Of a stretch of 64,000 nucleotides of DNA, positions 17,466-27,200 are shown one piece after another. The stretch is taken from assembly GCF_022811665.1 (NCBI RefSeq), contig NZ_CP094529.1, forward strand, positions 2,914,001 to 2,978,000. Direction: 5' to 3'. Positions within the stretch are counted from its first letter, which is position 1, and the number at the start of each line of letters is the position of its first letter. The DNA comes from Chryseobacterium oryzae (GTDB lineage: Bacteria > Bacteroidota > Bacteroidia > Flavobacteriales > Weeksellaceae). Made by a program: the position numbers and the translations under genes. The notes below the pieces were generated by a model. That model was not told the DNA's origin. It saw nothing but the letters and a program-made list of their open reading frames with translations, and searched no databases.

Positions 17466-18617
17466 ATGCTAAAATATTTAAACTTTATTTCAAAGTATAT
17501 TATTCTTCTTTATATTGTTGGCTTATTATACATTTTTTTGACAACAGGTAATACTTTAGGGCAAGAAAAATACCTGAATTATACTAGTGGATATATAAGA
17601 AGAGGCTTTGTAGGAGAACTTCTTTTTCTGTTGATTAAGCATTTTAACATTTCTATAGAATTATTAGAATACAATCTTAGCATTACAATAAAAGTTATTG
17701 CTTTATTATTAGTAAATACTTTAATTTATATAAAAAAAATAAATTTTTTCTTGATTTTTTCTCCTCCTCTGATGCTGGCAGGATTTCAATTTTCTGCGGG
17801 AGAACAATATACATACGGTTATCTTGATTTTTTATTATTACTTATATTTCTAAGTCAAATTATAATATATTACCGAAAAAACAACTTTACACTCTATTGC
17901 ATCTTGGGGATTATTGGGATATTAATTCATGAGGTATATTTCTTTATTACTATTATTCCTTCCTTCTTCATTTTAGGAAATAAAAAAAAGCTTATTATAT
18001 ACATAATATTATCTAGTTTTCTTTTCTTGTTACAAGGAATTTTCAAAGGAAATATCCATCAAGTTGAAATTATTAATCAGAATTGGAATAAGCTAGGAGT
18101 TTATAATAAAAATATAGATGTCCTGAAAAAATTTGTTTCTACAGGTAGTATAAATTATTGGTGGAACATGATCAAAACCACTCCTCAAAAAATCGGATTT
18201 ATGCTAAATAATTTATATATATTATTTTTCATAATGCTTTTTGCCTTCAAAACTCAAGCAGACAAAAAAAATATAAAATGTCTAATAATTTTGTTATGTT
18301 TTCAAAATCTTGTTTTCCTTAGCTTGTCTATCATTGCAAACGATTTCGGTAGATGGTATTTTCTGTTATTCACTTCAATAGTATTATTTTATTATATAAA
18401 AGATGCAAAGATTAATATTTGTAATAATAGAATTAATTCAAATTCTTTTGTTTTTACAACATTTACAAAAATTTTGGCAATAATCCATCCTTATAGATAT
18501 ATTGTATATTTGTTAATGGGACTTCCTTTTGGAAACTGGACATTTAATTTCTTTTATCATTCATTAGTTATAAAGAATATTTTAAAATATTCAAACTCTT
18601 TTTTTTATTTTCTTTAA
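17466..18617 (+). CDS. Multi-pass membrane protein of polysaccharide locus (possible polymerase)
   Basis: This 383-residue protein has about nine hydrophobic segments. Recognisable spots are YTSGYIRRGFVGELL (about 40-54), FSAGEQYTYGYLDF (about 108-121) and an IHEVYFF motif near 156. The 'GxxRRGFxGEL' plus 'HE' pattern recurs in uncharacterised membrane proteins of flavobacterial and proteobacterial glycan loci. Function is unproven; polymerase or GT-C transferase are the natural guesses. It is very AT-rich, like the gene before it, from which it is separated by 189 AT-rich non-coding bases. Confidence 0.7.
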   Translation: MLKYLNFISKYIILLYIVGLLYIFLTTGNTLGQEKYLNYTSGYIRRGFVGELLFLLIKHFNISIELLEYNLSITIKVIALLLVNTLIYIKKINFFLIFSPPLMLAGFQFSAGEQYTYGYLDFLLLLIFLSQIIIYYRKNNFTLYCILGIIGILIHEVYFFITIIPSFFILGNKKKLIIYIILSSFLFLLQGIFKGNIHQVEIINQNWNKLGVYNKNIDVLKKFVSTGSINYWWNMIKTTPQKIGFMLNNLYILFFIMLFAFKTQADKKNIKCLIILLCFQNLVFLSLSIIANDFGRWYFLLFTSIVLFYYIKDAKINICNNRINSNSFVFTTFTKILAIIHPYRYIVYLLMGLPFGNWTFNFFYHSLVIKNILKYSNSFFYFL

Positions 18618-18677
18618 TGCGAAAAACTGTTAATTCTTTAAATTTTCATTACTACACATTCTAATTATTTTATATCC

Positions 18678-19862
18678 ATGCTGTTTTACAAATACATAAT
18701 AAATTTTATTTGTCTTTTTATCCCCGCGAAAAACCGTAGAAAAAGGAGAAGTGAGTTATTATTATTGCCTTATATCTTTGGAAAAAATCTTAAATCTAGA
18801 ACTGGATATAAAAAGTTTTCTTCTCATAAAGTTACACAAAAGTCTATTCTTATTGTAGAACCAAATCCTTATCATTTCGAAATATTACCTGGTTTTTGCA
18901 AATACTTTCAAGATTTAGGTTATAATGTGGATGTTATAGCTCAGCCTGATCTAAAAGAAGATTCTCCCTTTATTCATTACCCTCATCTTCCTACTGTTTT
19001 TTATCTCTCACCTAAGTATCAAAAAAAAGCTTTGTCACAATCCAAAATAAGAGATTACGACTTTGTTTTCCTTAGCACATCAGTTTTGTGGGCAGACAAT
19101 ATAAGAGATTCTTACATCAATTGGTTAGGCTTTGAGCCAAAAGGGAAATACGGATTTTTTATGGTAGAACATAATGTAATTCCTTACGTGAAAGATTATG
19201 GACATGAAAAATATGTCAATCAAAATCGCATTTTCACACTTGCTAGTCAATATAGTATTCCCATGTTTAATCCACATTATTTTGGAGAAATAAACATAAA
19301 AAATAAATCTCCAAAAACTGTTTTTTCTACAATTATTAAAGAAAAGCAAAATATTAAATTATTATTGGAAACCTGTACAAAATTGGTTAAGAATGGTTAC
19401 AATAACTTTGAAATAATCGTAACAGGGCGTACAAGTATTACAGAAATTCCAGATGATTTGCAAAGCTTTATAAAATTTACAGGTAAAACAACCTTTACAG
19501 AACTTTGGAAAGTGTATCGGTCATCTGATTTTATTATTCCTATGCTTAATCCTGAAATTGCAGGACATCAACGATATAGAGATGGTACGATAACGGGAAG
19601 TTGGCAAACAATGCTGGGTTTTGCAAAACCATTGGTTATTCATTCGCAATTTTCAGAAACTTATAGACTAAATGTTTCTAACGCCATCATATTCAATGAA
19701 AATTCAGAACTTAGTACAGCCTTACAAACCTGTATTAATATGAAAAATGATGCATATCTTAAATTGCAAGAAAATATTAAATTCCTTTCAGACCAGATAT
19801 ATAAAGAATCATTAGAAAATCTTAAATTTGGCATCAACACAAATTCTTCTGCACAACAATGA
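18678..19862 (+). CDS. GT-B fold glycosyltransferase (GT4-like)
   Basis: This 394-residue protein opens with a basic stretch (PAKNRRKRRSE, about 14-24). The GT-B N-terminal half starts ILIVEPNPYHFEILPGFCKY and the C-terminal half follows, with FEIIVTGRTS, FTGKTTFTELWKVYRSSDFI and GSWQTMLGFAKPLVIHSQ. The EX7E motif of classical GT4 enzymes is not obvious, so the family assignment is tentative. It is probably a cytoplasmic, membrane-associated retaining transferase. Its stop overlaps the next start (ATGA), indicating translational coupling with the GT32 enzyme. Confidence 0.75.
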   Translation: MLFYKYIINFICLFIPAKNRRKRRSELLLLPYIFGKNLKSRTGYKKFSSHKVTQKSILIVEPNPYHFEILPGFCKYFQDLGYNVDVIAQPDLKEDSPFIHYPHLPTVFYLSPKYQKKALSQSKIRDYDFVFLSTSVLWADNIRDSYINWLGFEPKGKYGFFMVEHNVIPYVKDYGHEKYVNQNRIFTLASQYSIPMFNPHYFGEINIKNKSPKTVFSTIIKEKQNIKLLLETCTKLVKNGYNNFEIIVTGRTSITEIPDDLQSFIKFTGKTTFTELWKVYRSSDFIIPMLNPEIAGHQRYRDGTITGSWQTMLGFAKPLVIHSQFSETYRLNVSNAIIFNENSELSTALQTCINMKNDAYLKLQENIKFLSDQIYKESLENLKFGINTNSSAQQ

Positions 19863-20641
19863 TCCCCAAAAAAATACATTACTGCTGGTTTGGCGGACAA
19901 CCCAAGCCACAATCTTTTTTTATCTGCCTAGATTCTTGGAAGAAAAATCTTCCCGATTTCGAGATTATTGAATGGAATGAATCTAATTTCGACATCAACT
20001 GTTGCGAATATGTAAAGTTGGCTGCAGAAAATAAAAAATGGGCTTTTGTATCAGATTATTGTCGTGCTTTAGCCTTGTTTGAACATGGAGGAATATATAT
20101 GGATATAGATGTAGAAGTAAAATTTCCTTTAGACGAATTTCTTATACATCGTGCATTTTCAGGTTTCGAAATCAAAGGCTCTCCCTTTACTGCACTTTGG
20201 GCAACAGAACCAGGTCACCCGTGGCCAAAAAAAGTGTTGGATTTTTACAACGAAAAGAATGATTTTGACCTCACTACAAATACTGTTTTTGTTTCTGATC
20301 TCCTCACAAACCACTACAAAGCAGATTCTACAAGAGATGAATACCAAGAATTAGAAGATGGTATTGCAATATATCCATCAACTTACTTTTGTTTAGATTT
20401 ACCAAAAAATTATGCAACACATCATTTTATAGGAACTTGGCATGAGAGAGATACGCCCAATCCTTTTAAAGATTTTGTCCATTCTTATTTTCACCTCAAA
20501 AATATTGCAGAAATTAAAGAGGGCAAAAAAGAAATTCACAATACAATTAATAATATGAAAATGATTTCGGCAGATGATGTTTTGAATCAGTTTCCCCTTA
20601 AAATGCTTGTAAAACATATTTTAAGACGATTAAAATCTTAA
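19859..20641 (+). CDS. GT32 family glycosyltransferase
   Basis: This 260-residue protein begins IPKKIHYCWFGG, the opening motif of GT32 (OCH1/capsular) transferases. It continues with AFVSDYCRALALFEHGGIYMDID, in which Asp82 and Asp84 form the DXD metal site. GT32 enzymes are retaining GT-A transferases that often add galactose, mannose or similar sugars in capsules. The donor here is unknown. It is coupled by a 4-base overlap to the GT-B gene upstream. Confidence 0.88.
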   Translation: MIPKKIHYCWFGGQPKPQSFFICLDSWKKNLPDFEIIEWNESNFDINCCEYVKLAAENKKWAFVSDYCRALALFEHGGIYMDIDVEVKFPLDEFLIHRAFSGFEIKGSPFTALWATEPGHPWPKKVLDFYNEKNDFDLTTNTVFVSDLLTNHYKADSTRDEYQELEDGIAIYPSTYFCLDLPKNYATHHFIGTWHERDTPNPFKDFVHSYFHLKNIAEIKEGKKEIHNTINNMKMISADDVLNQFPLKMLVKHILRRLKS

Positions 20642-20767
20642 TTTCAGTAATTTTACCAAAAATATCCGTGATGAATAAAAAAAACACTTTAATTTCTAAT
20701 ATAAGCCTAGAATTTTTAAGATTGAAGAATAATTGTAACACACTTACAAACTGATAAAAAAAGATAT

Positions 20768-21454
20768 ATGATTGTAGGAAATGGTCTTATTGCCAAACTT
20801 TTCAAAGATTGCGATAAGAAAAACGTTATTTTTTTTGCATCTGGGGTTTCAAATTCATTGGAAAAAAGAAAAGAGGAATTTTTAAGAGAAGAAAATCTCA
20901 TAAAAATAACTATTAATGAAAACCCAGATAAAATTTTTGTTTACTTCTCAACCTGTAGTATTTACGATTCTTCAAAAACAGAAAGTGAATACGTTATGCA
21001 CAAGCTCAAAATGGAGCAGATAATTAAAAATTCTTGTGAAAAATACTTAATTCTGAGAGTTAGCAATGCGGTAGGAAAAGGCGGAAATCCAAATTTATTA
21101 ATGAATTATCTTATAAGCAGTGCTCTTAGCGGTAAAACAATTAATGTTCATACAAAAGCATCCCGTAATTTAATAGATGCAGATGATGTAAAAAGCATTA
21201 CACTGCAATTGATAGACCTTCCGGATTCAAATAAAATAGTAAATCTCGCCTATATCCACAATTATACGATCATAGAAATTTTGGAAATAATAGAATCTTT
21301 TTATAATACAAAACTAAATCTAAATCTCATCCGCAGCGGATCAGGATATGAGATTAACGTCCCAGATGTTGAAAACTTTTTCATTAAAAATACATTAACT
21401 AATAAAGAAAGCTATCTACATAATATTTTAAAAAAGTATTATTCCGCAAAGTAA
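20768..21454 (+). CDS. Short NAD(P)-dependent epimerase/reductase (extended SDR)
   Basis: At 228 residues this protein is shorter than standard sugar epimerases (about 310). It has a glycine-rich start (VGNGLIAKLF), STCSIYDS (Ser61, Thr62) and the YxxxK pair Tyr75 and Lys79. A C-terminal sugar-binding half includes LRVSNAVGKGGNPNLL and ASRNLIDADDV. The cofactor-binding half is compressed by about 60 residues against typical family members, yet all catalytic residues are present, so it is likely functional. It might reduce or epimerise one of the keto-sugars made here (for example the RmlB product), but this is inference. It closes the first plus-strand block. Confidence 0.78.
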   Translation: MIVGNGLIAKLFKDCDKKNVIFFASGVSNSLEKRKEEFLREENLIKITINENPDKIFVYFSTCSIYDSSKTESEYVMHKLKMEQIIKNSCEKYLILRVSNAVGKGGNPNLLMNYLISSALSGKTINVHTKASRNLIDADDVKSITLQLIDLPDSNKIVNLAYIHNYTIIEILEIIESFYNTKLNLNLIRSGSGYEINVPDVENFFIKNTLTNKESYLHNILKKYYSAK

Positions 21455-21584
21455 TCTCCTTAAATTAATATTTCTATTAACGTACTAACAAACCTATAAA
21501 TGATTATGAGATATAGAATATATCTCAAGGACAGCTTTTTTATATTTTAAGAGAATTGAAATGGAAAATTAAAAGCTAAATTCA

Positions 21585-23405
21585 TCAATGCTTATCCATC
21601 CAAATTCCTAAAACCAACAACGACCAATGCTTATAATTGTAGTTGAGCTGTTTCTGAACTTCCTTAAAATCTAGTTTTTTGAAAATTTTAGACGATGGGG
21701 TTTTTAGAATTTTTTCGGTAAGCATTTCCATTTCTGAAATCTTTAGCCAATCTGAGATAGGTGCTCCAAACCCCTGTTTCTTCTTGTTTAATATGTTGGA
21801 AGTAAGTAATTCTCCAAACGCATTTCTCAGAATAATTTTAGTTTCTGTAGAATTCACTTTATATTCAGCTGGAAGAGAGACACAGAACTCCACCAAATTC
21901 ACATCTAAAAATGGCGTTCTCAACTCAATAGAATGCATCATTGCAATACGATCGTCTTTCACCAAATAATCTCCAGGAATAATATTTGTGAGATCCATTT
22001 TCAGACATGTATTCAAATTATTTTTATCTAATACAAATGGGTAATGATGTTGATAATTCAAATTATTTTTAAGCAATGATGCGGTTTCCTGAATTGAAAA
22101 ATTACCATGTACTTTTCCTTTCTGGTAGGAAATTATATCTGGAAATTTTGCTCTGAAAATTTTATCCAAAAAATATTGCTGGGATTTTTTGAAACCTAAT
22201 TTTTCACTTATCGTAGAGCATATTTTATAAATTGATAAAAAACTTGGATTGGAACTTCCTTTTTCTAAAATCTCGTTTTCTTTCTGATACCATCCATAAC
22301 CTCCAAATAACTCATCGCCAGCATTTCCTGTAATTACAACAGTCATATTTTTAGCAGCTTCTTTGCAAATGGTATATGTAGCCAAAATTGCTGTGTCTGC
22401 AATTGGCTCATCCATTTTTGTAAGAACTTCTACTAATGTTGATGCAATTTCCGACTGCTGAAGTGCTATTTCTTTATGATTTGTTTTATATTTTTCTGCA
22501 ATGTTTCTTGCATCGGGCATTTCATCCCAATCTCCTTCATACTGAAAGCCAAGAGTTGTAAGATCTTTTATTTTTTTTGAAGATAGTGCAACTAAGGTTC
22601 CGGAATCTAGTCCGCCACTAAGGAAAGCACCCACTTTTACATCGGCTATAAGTTGCTTTTCAACAGATCTTTCAACCAGATTTTTAAATTCTGTAAGAGC
22701 TTCTGTTTCAGAAATTTTCAGTTCTTCATTGGATAAATGCCAATATTGAGAAATAGTAATTTCACCTTTTTCATAAATAAGTTGATGTGCGGGTGGTAAT
22801 ACCTTAATATTTTTGTAAATACATTGTTGGCTATCTACATACATATGTCTTAAAAAATGATGAATTGCCTCATCATTCAACTGAGGATCAACAAGACCTG
22901 TAGATAAAATTGCTTTAATCTCTGAAGAAAAAATAAATTCTCCATTCTTACCAATAGCATAATAAAATGGTTTTTCTCCAAATCTATCTCTTGCGCAGAA
23001 TAATTTTTGATGTTCTTCATCCCAAACAGCTAGCGCAAACATTCCGTTTAAATAATTCGGCAAATTAATACCATGTTTCTGAAACAAAGCCAAAATAACT
23101 TCTGTATCGGTATTGCTTTGAAATGGATATTCTAGCAAATTTTCTTTTAGATCTCTATAGCCATAAATCTCTCCATTGAAAACAATGCATTCATTTTTTG
23201 TATTAGAGTACATTGGTTGATGACCTTCAACCGATAAATCTACAATTGCTAATCTTCTAAAACCCAAAAAACAATTCCGGAAAAACTCATGTCCTTCATC
23301 ATCCGGCCCTCTATGCAAGATAGAGTCTGTCATTGTTTTTAACGTTTTTTCATAGAATTTATCTTCAAGAATATTTTGTTTTACAATTCCCGCAATCCCA
23401 CACAT
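21585..23405 (-). CDS. asnB: Asparagine synthase-type glutamine amidotransferase
   Basis: This 606-residue protein has the class II glutaminase domain starting MCGIAGI (Cys2 nucleophile after Met removal), with RGPDDEGHEF, RLAIVDLS and GEIYGYRDL. The ATP-pyrophosphatase domain carries the SGGLDS loop near residue 262. AsnB homologues in polysaccharide loci often amidate uronic acids rather than aspartate. With ugd at the head of the locus, a uronamide is plausible. It lies on the strand opposite to its neighbours and so has its own promoter, a sign of insertion into the locus. True asparagine synthase remains possible. A second AsnB-type gene is at 45311. Confidence 0.88.
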   Translation of the reverse strand: MCGIAGIVKQNILEDKFYEKTLKTMTDSILHRGPDDEGHEFFRNCFLGFRRLAIVDLSVEGHQPMYSNTKNECIVFNGEIYGYRDLKENLLEYPFQSNTDTEVILALFQKHGINLPNYLNGMFALAVWDEEHQKLFCARDRFGEKPFYYAIGKNGEFIFSSEIKAILSTGLVDPQLNDEAIHHFLRHMYVDSQQCIYKNIKVLPPAHQLIYEKGEITISQYWHLSNEELKISETEALTEFKNLVERSVEKQLIADVKVGAFLSGGLDSGTLVALSSKKIKDLTTLGFQYEGDWDEMPDARNIAEKYKTNHKEIALQQSEIASTLVEVLTKMDEPIADTAILATYTICKEAAKNMTVVITGNAGDELFGGYGWYQKENEILEKGSSNPSFLSIYKICSTISEKLGFKKSQQYFLDKIFRAKFPDIISYQKGKVHGNFSIQETASLLKNNLNYQHHYPFVLDKNNLNTCLKMDLTNIIPGDYLVKDDRIAMMHSIELRTPFLDVNLVEFCVSLPAEYKVNSTETKIILRNAFGELLTSNILNKKKQGFGAPISDWLKISEMEMLTEKILKTPSSKIFKKLDFKEVQKQLNYNYKHWSLLVLGIWMDKH

Positions 23406-23423
23406 AAGTCATTTATTATTTAA

Positions 23424-23431
23424 CAAAATTA
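23424..23431 (-). promoter_or_regulatory. Probable -7 box of the asnB promoter
   Basis: On the minus strand TAATTTTG (23431-23424) matches TAnnTTTG and stands 18 bases before the asnB ATG. No convincing -33 TTG is seen at the right distance. Confidence 0.35.
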
Positions 23432-23617
23432 AGATTAATTTTTTACACCATTTTTAGTAATATATAAAAAGAGCAAAACATAAATCATAACTCCCCAATA
23501 TTTTAGTTTTGAAAAACATCCTGGAATTCAATATTTTTTTGTAGCACAGTCATTTTTATAACACAAAATGATAAGTGTAGTGAAAATTTTAAAAACATTT
23601 TAGGATATTTGCAACGC

Positions 23618-24634
23618 ATGAATGAAACTCCACTAATATCAATAATCACAACTTTTTACAACTCTGTTCAGCTAGGCAATTTTGTAACATCTTCTATGAA
23701 CTGTTTACTGAATCAAAGTTATAAAAATATCGAATTTATATGCGTTAATGACGGTTCTACCGATGCTACTCTTGCAGAATTGGAAAGATTTGCCGAGAAA
23801 GACGCTAGAATAAAAATTTATACCAAAGAAAACCAAAAATATGCACAATACTCCAAAGCTTATGGACAGGAAAAAGCATCAGGAGATTTTATTTTTTTAT
23901 TCGATCATGATGATTTAATAGAATTAGATACCATTGAGAAATGTTACCAAACTTTTTTGAAGAATCCTAAACTTGATATTGTAACTCCAATTGTTATCAC
24001 AAAATTTACAGATGGAAAGGTAAAATATATTAATAATATTTATTTTCAAACATCTTTAGACAATAAATTCGAATACAAAGAATTCTCTGGTAAACAAATT
24101 TTACAAGATACTGTTGGGCGATATGATATCCATATAAGGGGGCTTTATAGAGCTAAAAACTTCAAATCTTTTTCATTTGAATTTAACGAACCTCTTTTAA
24201 ACGCAGACGAAATTGTAGAAAGATTAATTTTTGAGAATGCTCAATATATAGGAAATTGTAATTCTGTATATACTCATTTCATCCACCCCGAATCTTCAGC
24301 TAAAAAACTTAGCCTAAAAAAAATTGATCTTGTACGAACCGATGTTATACTTAGAAGTATTTTTAAGAAAAAAGAAATTTATGTGCAGCGAAAATCAATC
24401 TTTGAGTTTGTAGCATATAAAAATTTGGTTAATGCCATCAAAATTTATCATTCTTTTTTTTCGGAGATGACAAAAGAAGAAAAAATGAAGCAACTTAACC
24501 GAATTAAAAATTCTTACACCGAATTAGACAAGACAGAAGTTAAAAATCAATTTCATGGTTTGAGTAAAATATACAATAGCATTTTGCTTTCAAACTTTAG
24601 TCTTTTGATGTCCTATTATAAATTCAAAAAATAA
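23618..24634 (+). CDS. GT2 glycosyltransferase
   Basis: The ATG at 23618 gives 338 residues starting MNETPLISIITTFYNS. A TTG nine bases upstream is a less likely start. The GT-A domain shows VNDGSTDATLAELERFAEKD, the family's SKAYGQEKASGDFIFLFDHDDLI with the acidic motif, and a long C-terminal region ending in a basic tail. A GATATTTG box ends 6 bases before the ATG, so the message may have almost no leader. The gene converges on the minus-strand GT2 that follows, with only three bases between their stops. Confidence 0.87.
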   Translation: MNETPLISIITTFYNSVQLGNFVTSSMNCLLNQSYKNIEFICVNDGSTDATLAELERFAEKDARIKIYTKENQKYAQYSKAYGQEKASGDFIFLFDHDDLIELDTIEKCYQTFLKNPKLDIVTPIVITKFTDGKVKYINNIYFQTSLDNKFEYKEFSGKQILQDTVGRYDIHIRGLYRAKNFKSFSFEFNEPLLNADEIVERLIFENAQYIGNCNSVYTHFIHPESSAKKLSLKKIDLVRTDVILRSIFKKKEIYVQRKSIFEFVAYKNLVNAIKIYHSFFSEMTKEEKMKQLNRIKNSYTELDKTEVKNQFHGLSKIYNSILLSNFSLLMSYYKFKK

Positions 24635-24637
24635 AAA

Positions 24638-25645
24638 TTATCTTTCAAAACGATAAATAAATATTTTAGTGGCTAAAGAAGAAGGTATGTTTTGTAAAAA
24701 ATTTTTCTTTTTAAGATGTGCACTGTACGCTGAACTAAAATAATCGGTAAAGTCTAGTTTTGTAAGTTTTTGCATTCGTGCAATATTATTTTTAAGATAG
24801 TCTTTATCTTTAATTGCTTTCCACTGCATAATAAGCACCATCTCTTTAAAAAGAATGATTTTATTTTTTATAAGCTGTTTTAATATATTATTTTTCTCAT
24901 TTTTATAAGCTTCTGTAAAATACTCTAGAATGGTTAAAAAGTTTTCAAAGTTTTTTTTCGTTCTATTAAAAATAACCGATTCTCCGTGTAAATAATAAAG
25001 ATAAGTAATGTCATCTATCACTGCCAAAGAATCTGCTTTTAGCAAAAGGTGAAAAAACCACAGTTCATCTTGCGCATACAAACCAGGGATGAAGTAAATT
25101 TTATTTTTTAAAATAAAATCTCTTTTTATTAATTTGTTCCACGAAGAGGAAGGGAAGCCTCCATTACTATATACAGAAAAAATCTCCAATCGATTATTGT
25201 ATATATTTTTCGCAGCATTTGTCGGAAAACCGAAATCTTTAGTTGTATTATCAAAAGTATTAATCCATCGGTTTTGGGCAACCATTATTTGGGCATTTGT
25301 CTGTATAGCATTATTTAAAAGTAATTCTATACAATTTTCTATAATCTCATCATCACTATCTAAAAAAAATATATACTCGCCAAAAGAAGCGTTAATACCA
25401 CTATTTCTCACCACAGATAATCCTGAATTTTGATCATGCTCAATAATTTTAATATCAAGTATTGGATTTTCTTTTATAAAATCTTTAATAATATCCATAC
25501 TCTTATCCGGAGTACAATCATTAACCAACACGATTTCAAAATTCGTATAAGTTTGTTTTTTTACAGATTCTAAGCATCTTAGAATATATTTCTCGCATTT
25601 AAAAACGGGAATATTGATACTTACTAAGGGTTTATTTTTATCCAT
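24638..25645 (-). CDS. GT2 glycosyltransferase
   Basis: The ATG at 25645 gives about 335 residues starting MDKNKPLVSINIPVFKCEKY; the frame stays open nine codons further upstream. The GT-A motifs are VNDCTPDKSMD, SGLSVVRNSGI and FLDSDDEI, followed by GLYAQDELWFFHLLL on the acceptor side. It is one of three genes in the locus on the minus strand and converges with its left neighbour. The arrangement points to modular insertion rather than one ancestral operon. Donor and acceptor are unknown. Confidence 0.88.
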   Translation of the reverse strand: MDKNKPLVSINIPVFKCEKYILRCLESVKKQTYTNFEIVLVNDCTPDKSMDIIKDFIKENPILDIKIIEHDQNSGLSVVRNSGINASFGEYIFFLDSDDEIIENCIELLLNNAIQTNAQIMVAQNRWINTFDNTTKDFGFPTNAAKNIYNNRLEIFSVYSNGGFPSSSWNKLIKRDFILKNKIYFIPGLYAQDELWFFHLLLKADSLAVIDDITYLYYLHGESVIFNRTKKNFENFLTILEYFTEAYKNEKNNILKQLIKNKIILFKEMVLIMQWKAIKDKDYLKNNIARMQKLTKLDFTDYFSSAYSAHLKKKNFLQNIPSSLATKIFIYRFER

Positions 25646-25714
25646 CAGTTGTTTTACATTGAAAAACAGCAAAATTATGAAGAATATTTAATACTTTTGG
25701 CTAAACATTTTTAG

Positions 25715-26278
25715 ATGAAAAAGACAGCAGGCTTCTTTTTTATAAAATTTCAAAAATTTTTTAACAGTTGTATCAACACAAAAAAAAGATCTCTTTTTTT
25801 TACGGAGAAAAGTTTCATAGATTCTTCTTTTAAATTAGGTTCTAATAATATATTGGATATATCGGATAAAGCAATATTTAATTTCGAAAAGAACGTCTTT
25901 ATAAACAATTCTAATTTTATAACCGTAAAGCCTAATGCAAAATTCTCCATAGGGGAAGAAACTTACATTACTCGAGCTACAATTTCCTGTTTAGGAGAAA
26001 TAGAGATTGGTAAAAACTGTATTTTGGGAGAAGGACTGAAAATTTTCGATCATAATCATCAATACATCAAAAATCCTTTTTCGGTATCCAAAATCGATTT
26101 TAATATTGGAAAAGTTAAAATTGGAAATAATGTTTGGACAGGTGCGAATGTAGTTATTCTTAAAGACGTAACCATCGGAGATAATGTTATTTTAGGTGCA
26201 GGTTGTGTCATCCATAAAGATGTACCAGCAAATTCTATCATTATTAATAAACAAGACCTCCAAAGAATAACTCTCTAA
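25715..26278 (+). CDS. Left-handed beta-helix acyltransferase
   Basis: This 187-residue protein contains hexapeptide repeats from about residue 85 to 175 (FSIGEE, GEIEIGKNC, IGNNVWTGANVVILKDVTIGDNVILGAGCVIHKDVPANS). It has the WbbJ/maltose-acetyltransferase type active-site patch FDHNHQY near residue 110. Such enzymes O-acetylate sugars from acetyl-CoA in polysaccharide biosynthesis. The first 60 residues are lysine- and phenylalanine-rich and do not belong to the helix. It is divergent from the minus-strand GT2 to its left. Confidence 0.85.
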   Translation: MKKTAGFFFIKFQKFFNSCINTKKRSLFFTEKSFIDSSFKLGSNNILDISDKAIFNFEKNVFINNSNFITVKPNAKFSIGEETYITRATISCLGEIEIGKNCILGEGLKIFDHNHQYIKNPFSVSKIDFNIGKVKIGNNVWTGANVVILKDVTIGDNVILGAGCVIHKDVPANSIIINKQDLQRITL

Positions 26279-26387
26279 GAAATATTTATATATATTCGTT
26301 TTTTGTTATAAATGATTTATTCAAAAAAACAAACACGATACTTATTCACAACACTATCTTTTTTTAATAAAATATTTACAAACAATA

Positions 26388-27197
26388 ATGTTGAAAAAAT
26401 TCTCTATCCTTATAGCTCATTATAATAATTTTGAATATTTCAAAGATTGTTATCAAAGTATAATAACCCAAACATATCAAAATTTTGAGGTTGTACTGGT
26501 AGACGATTGCTCATCTGATCATTCTTATGAAAAAATAAAAGAGCTCACAAAAAGTGATTCTCGTTTTCGACTTTTCCAAAATGATGAAAATAAAGGCGTT
26601 GGCTTCACCAAAAGAAAATGTGTAGAATTATCCCAAGGAGATATCTGTGGCTTTGTAGATCCCGATGATGCTATAAAAAACACCGCACTAGAAATTAGTG
26701 TAAAAAACCATACAGAAAACAACGTAGTTACATACTCTCAGTTTTATCTTTGTGATAGTAACTTACAGCCTTTACAACTTTTTCAGCACTCTAGAGCCGT
26801 AAAAAATAGAAAAAAGAATTTTTTTAATATTTTTCTCGAAGCTAATCATTTCTTTACATTTAAAAGATTGGCATACGAAAAAACTTTAGGAATAGATTCC
26901 TCGCTAACTTCTGCGGTAGACCAAGATTTGTATCTAAAACTTTATGAAACAGGAAATTTCACTTTTATAAAAGAACCTCTCTATTATTATCGTTTACACG
27001 AAAAAGGTGTTTCTCAGGAATCTTCAAAGAAAGAAAAACTTAATAATAATTGGCAACAGGTAATTTTGAATACTGCAAAACGAAGAAATATAAAATCAGT
27101 TTACGGAAAAAAGTTAAATGAAATAGAAAACCTGCCCTTATTTTTAAAAACAAAGCAAAATAATCTATTCACTAAAATTAAGAGAAAGTTTTTATAG
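26388..27197 (+). CDS. GT2 glycosyltransferase
   Basis: This 269-residue GT-A enzyme has FSILIAHYNNFEYFKDCYQS (4-23), VDDCSSDHS, the acidic motif FVDPDDAI, and VDQDLYLKLYE with YYYRLHEKG near the C-terminal side of the domain. It is the apparent paralogue of the enzyme at 13666, sharing the YNN..F..KDCY.S and DPDDA motifs and the same length. A bidirectional terminator follows directly after the stop and separates it from the converging methyltransferase. Confidence 0.88.
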   Translation: MLKKFSILIAHYNNFEYFKDCYQSIITQTYQNFEVVLVDDCSSDHSYEKIKELTKSDSRFRLFQNDENKGVGFTKRKCVELSQGDICGFVDPDDAIKNTALEISVKNHTENNVVTYSQFYLCDSNLQPLQLFQHSRAVKNRKKNFFNIFLEANHFFTFKRLAYEKTLGIDSSLTSAVDQDLYLKLYETGNFTFIKEPLYYYRLHEKGVSQESSKKEKLNNNWQQVILNTAKRRNIKSVYGKKLNEIENLPLFLKTKQNNLFTKIKRKFL

Positions 27198-27200
27198 ATA

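Noticed and set aside
20671..20754. 27-codon frame (MNKKNTLISNISLEF...) between the GT32 and epimerase genes
   Set aside because: Too short, no signal or motif, and AT-rich sequence gives such frames by chance; could be a gene remnant but cannot be supported.
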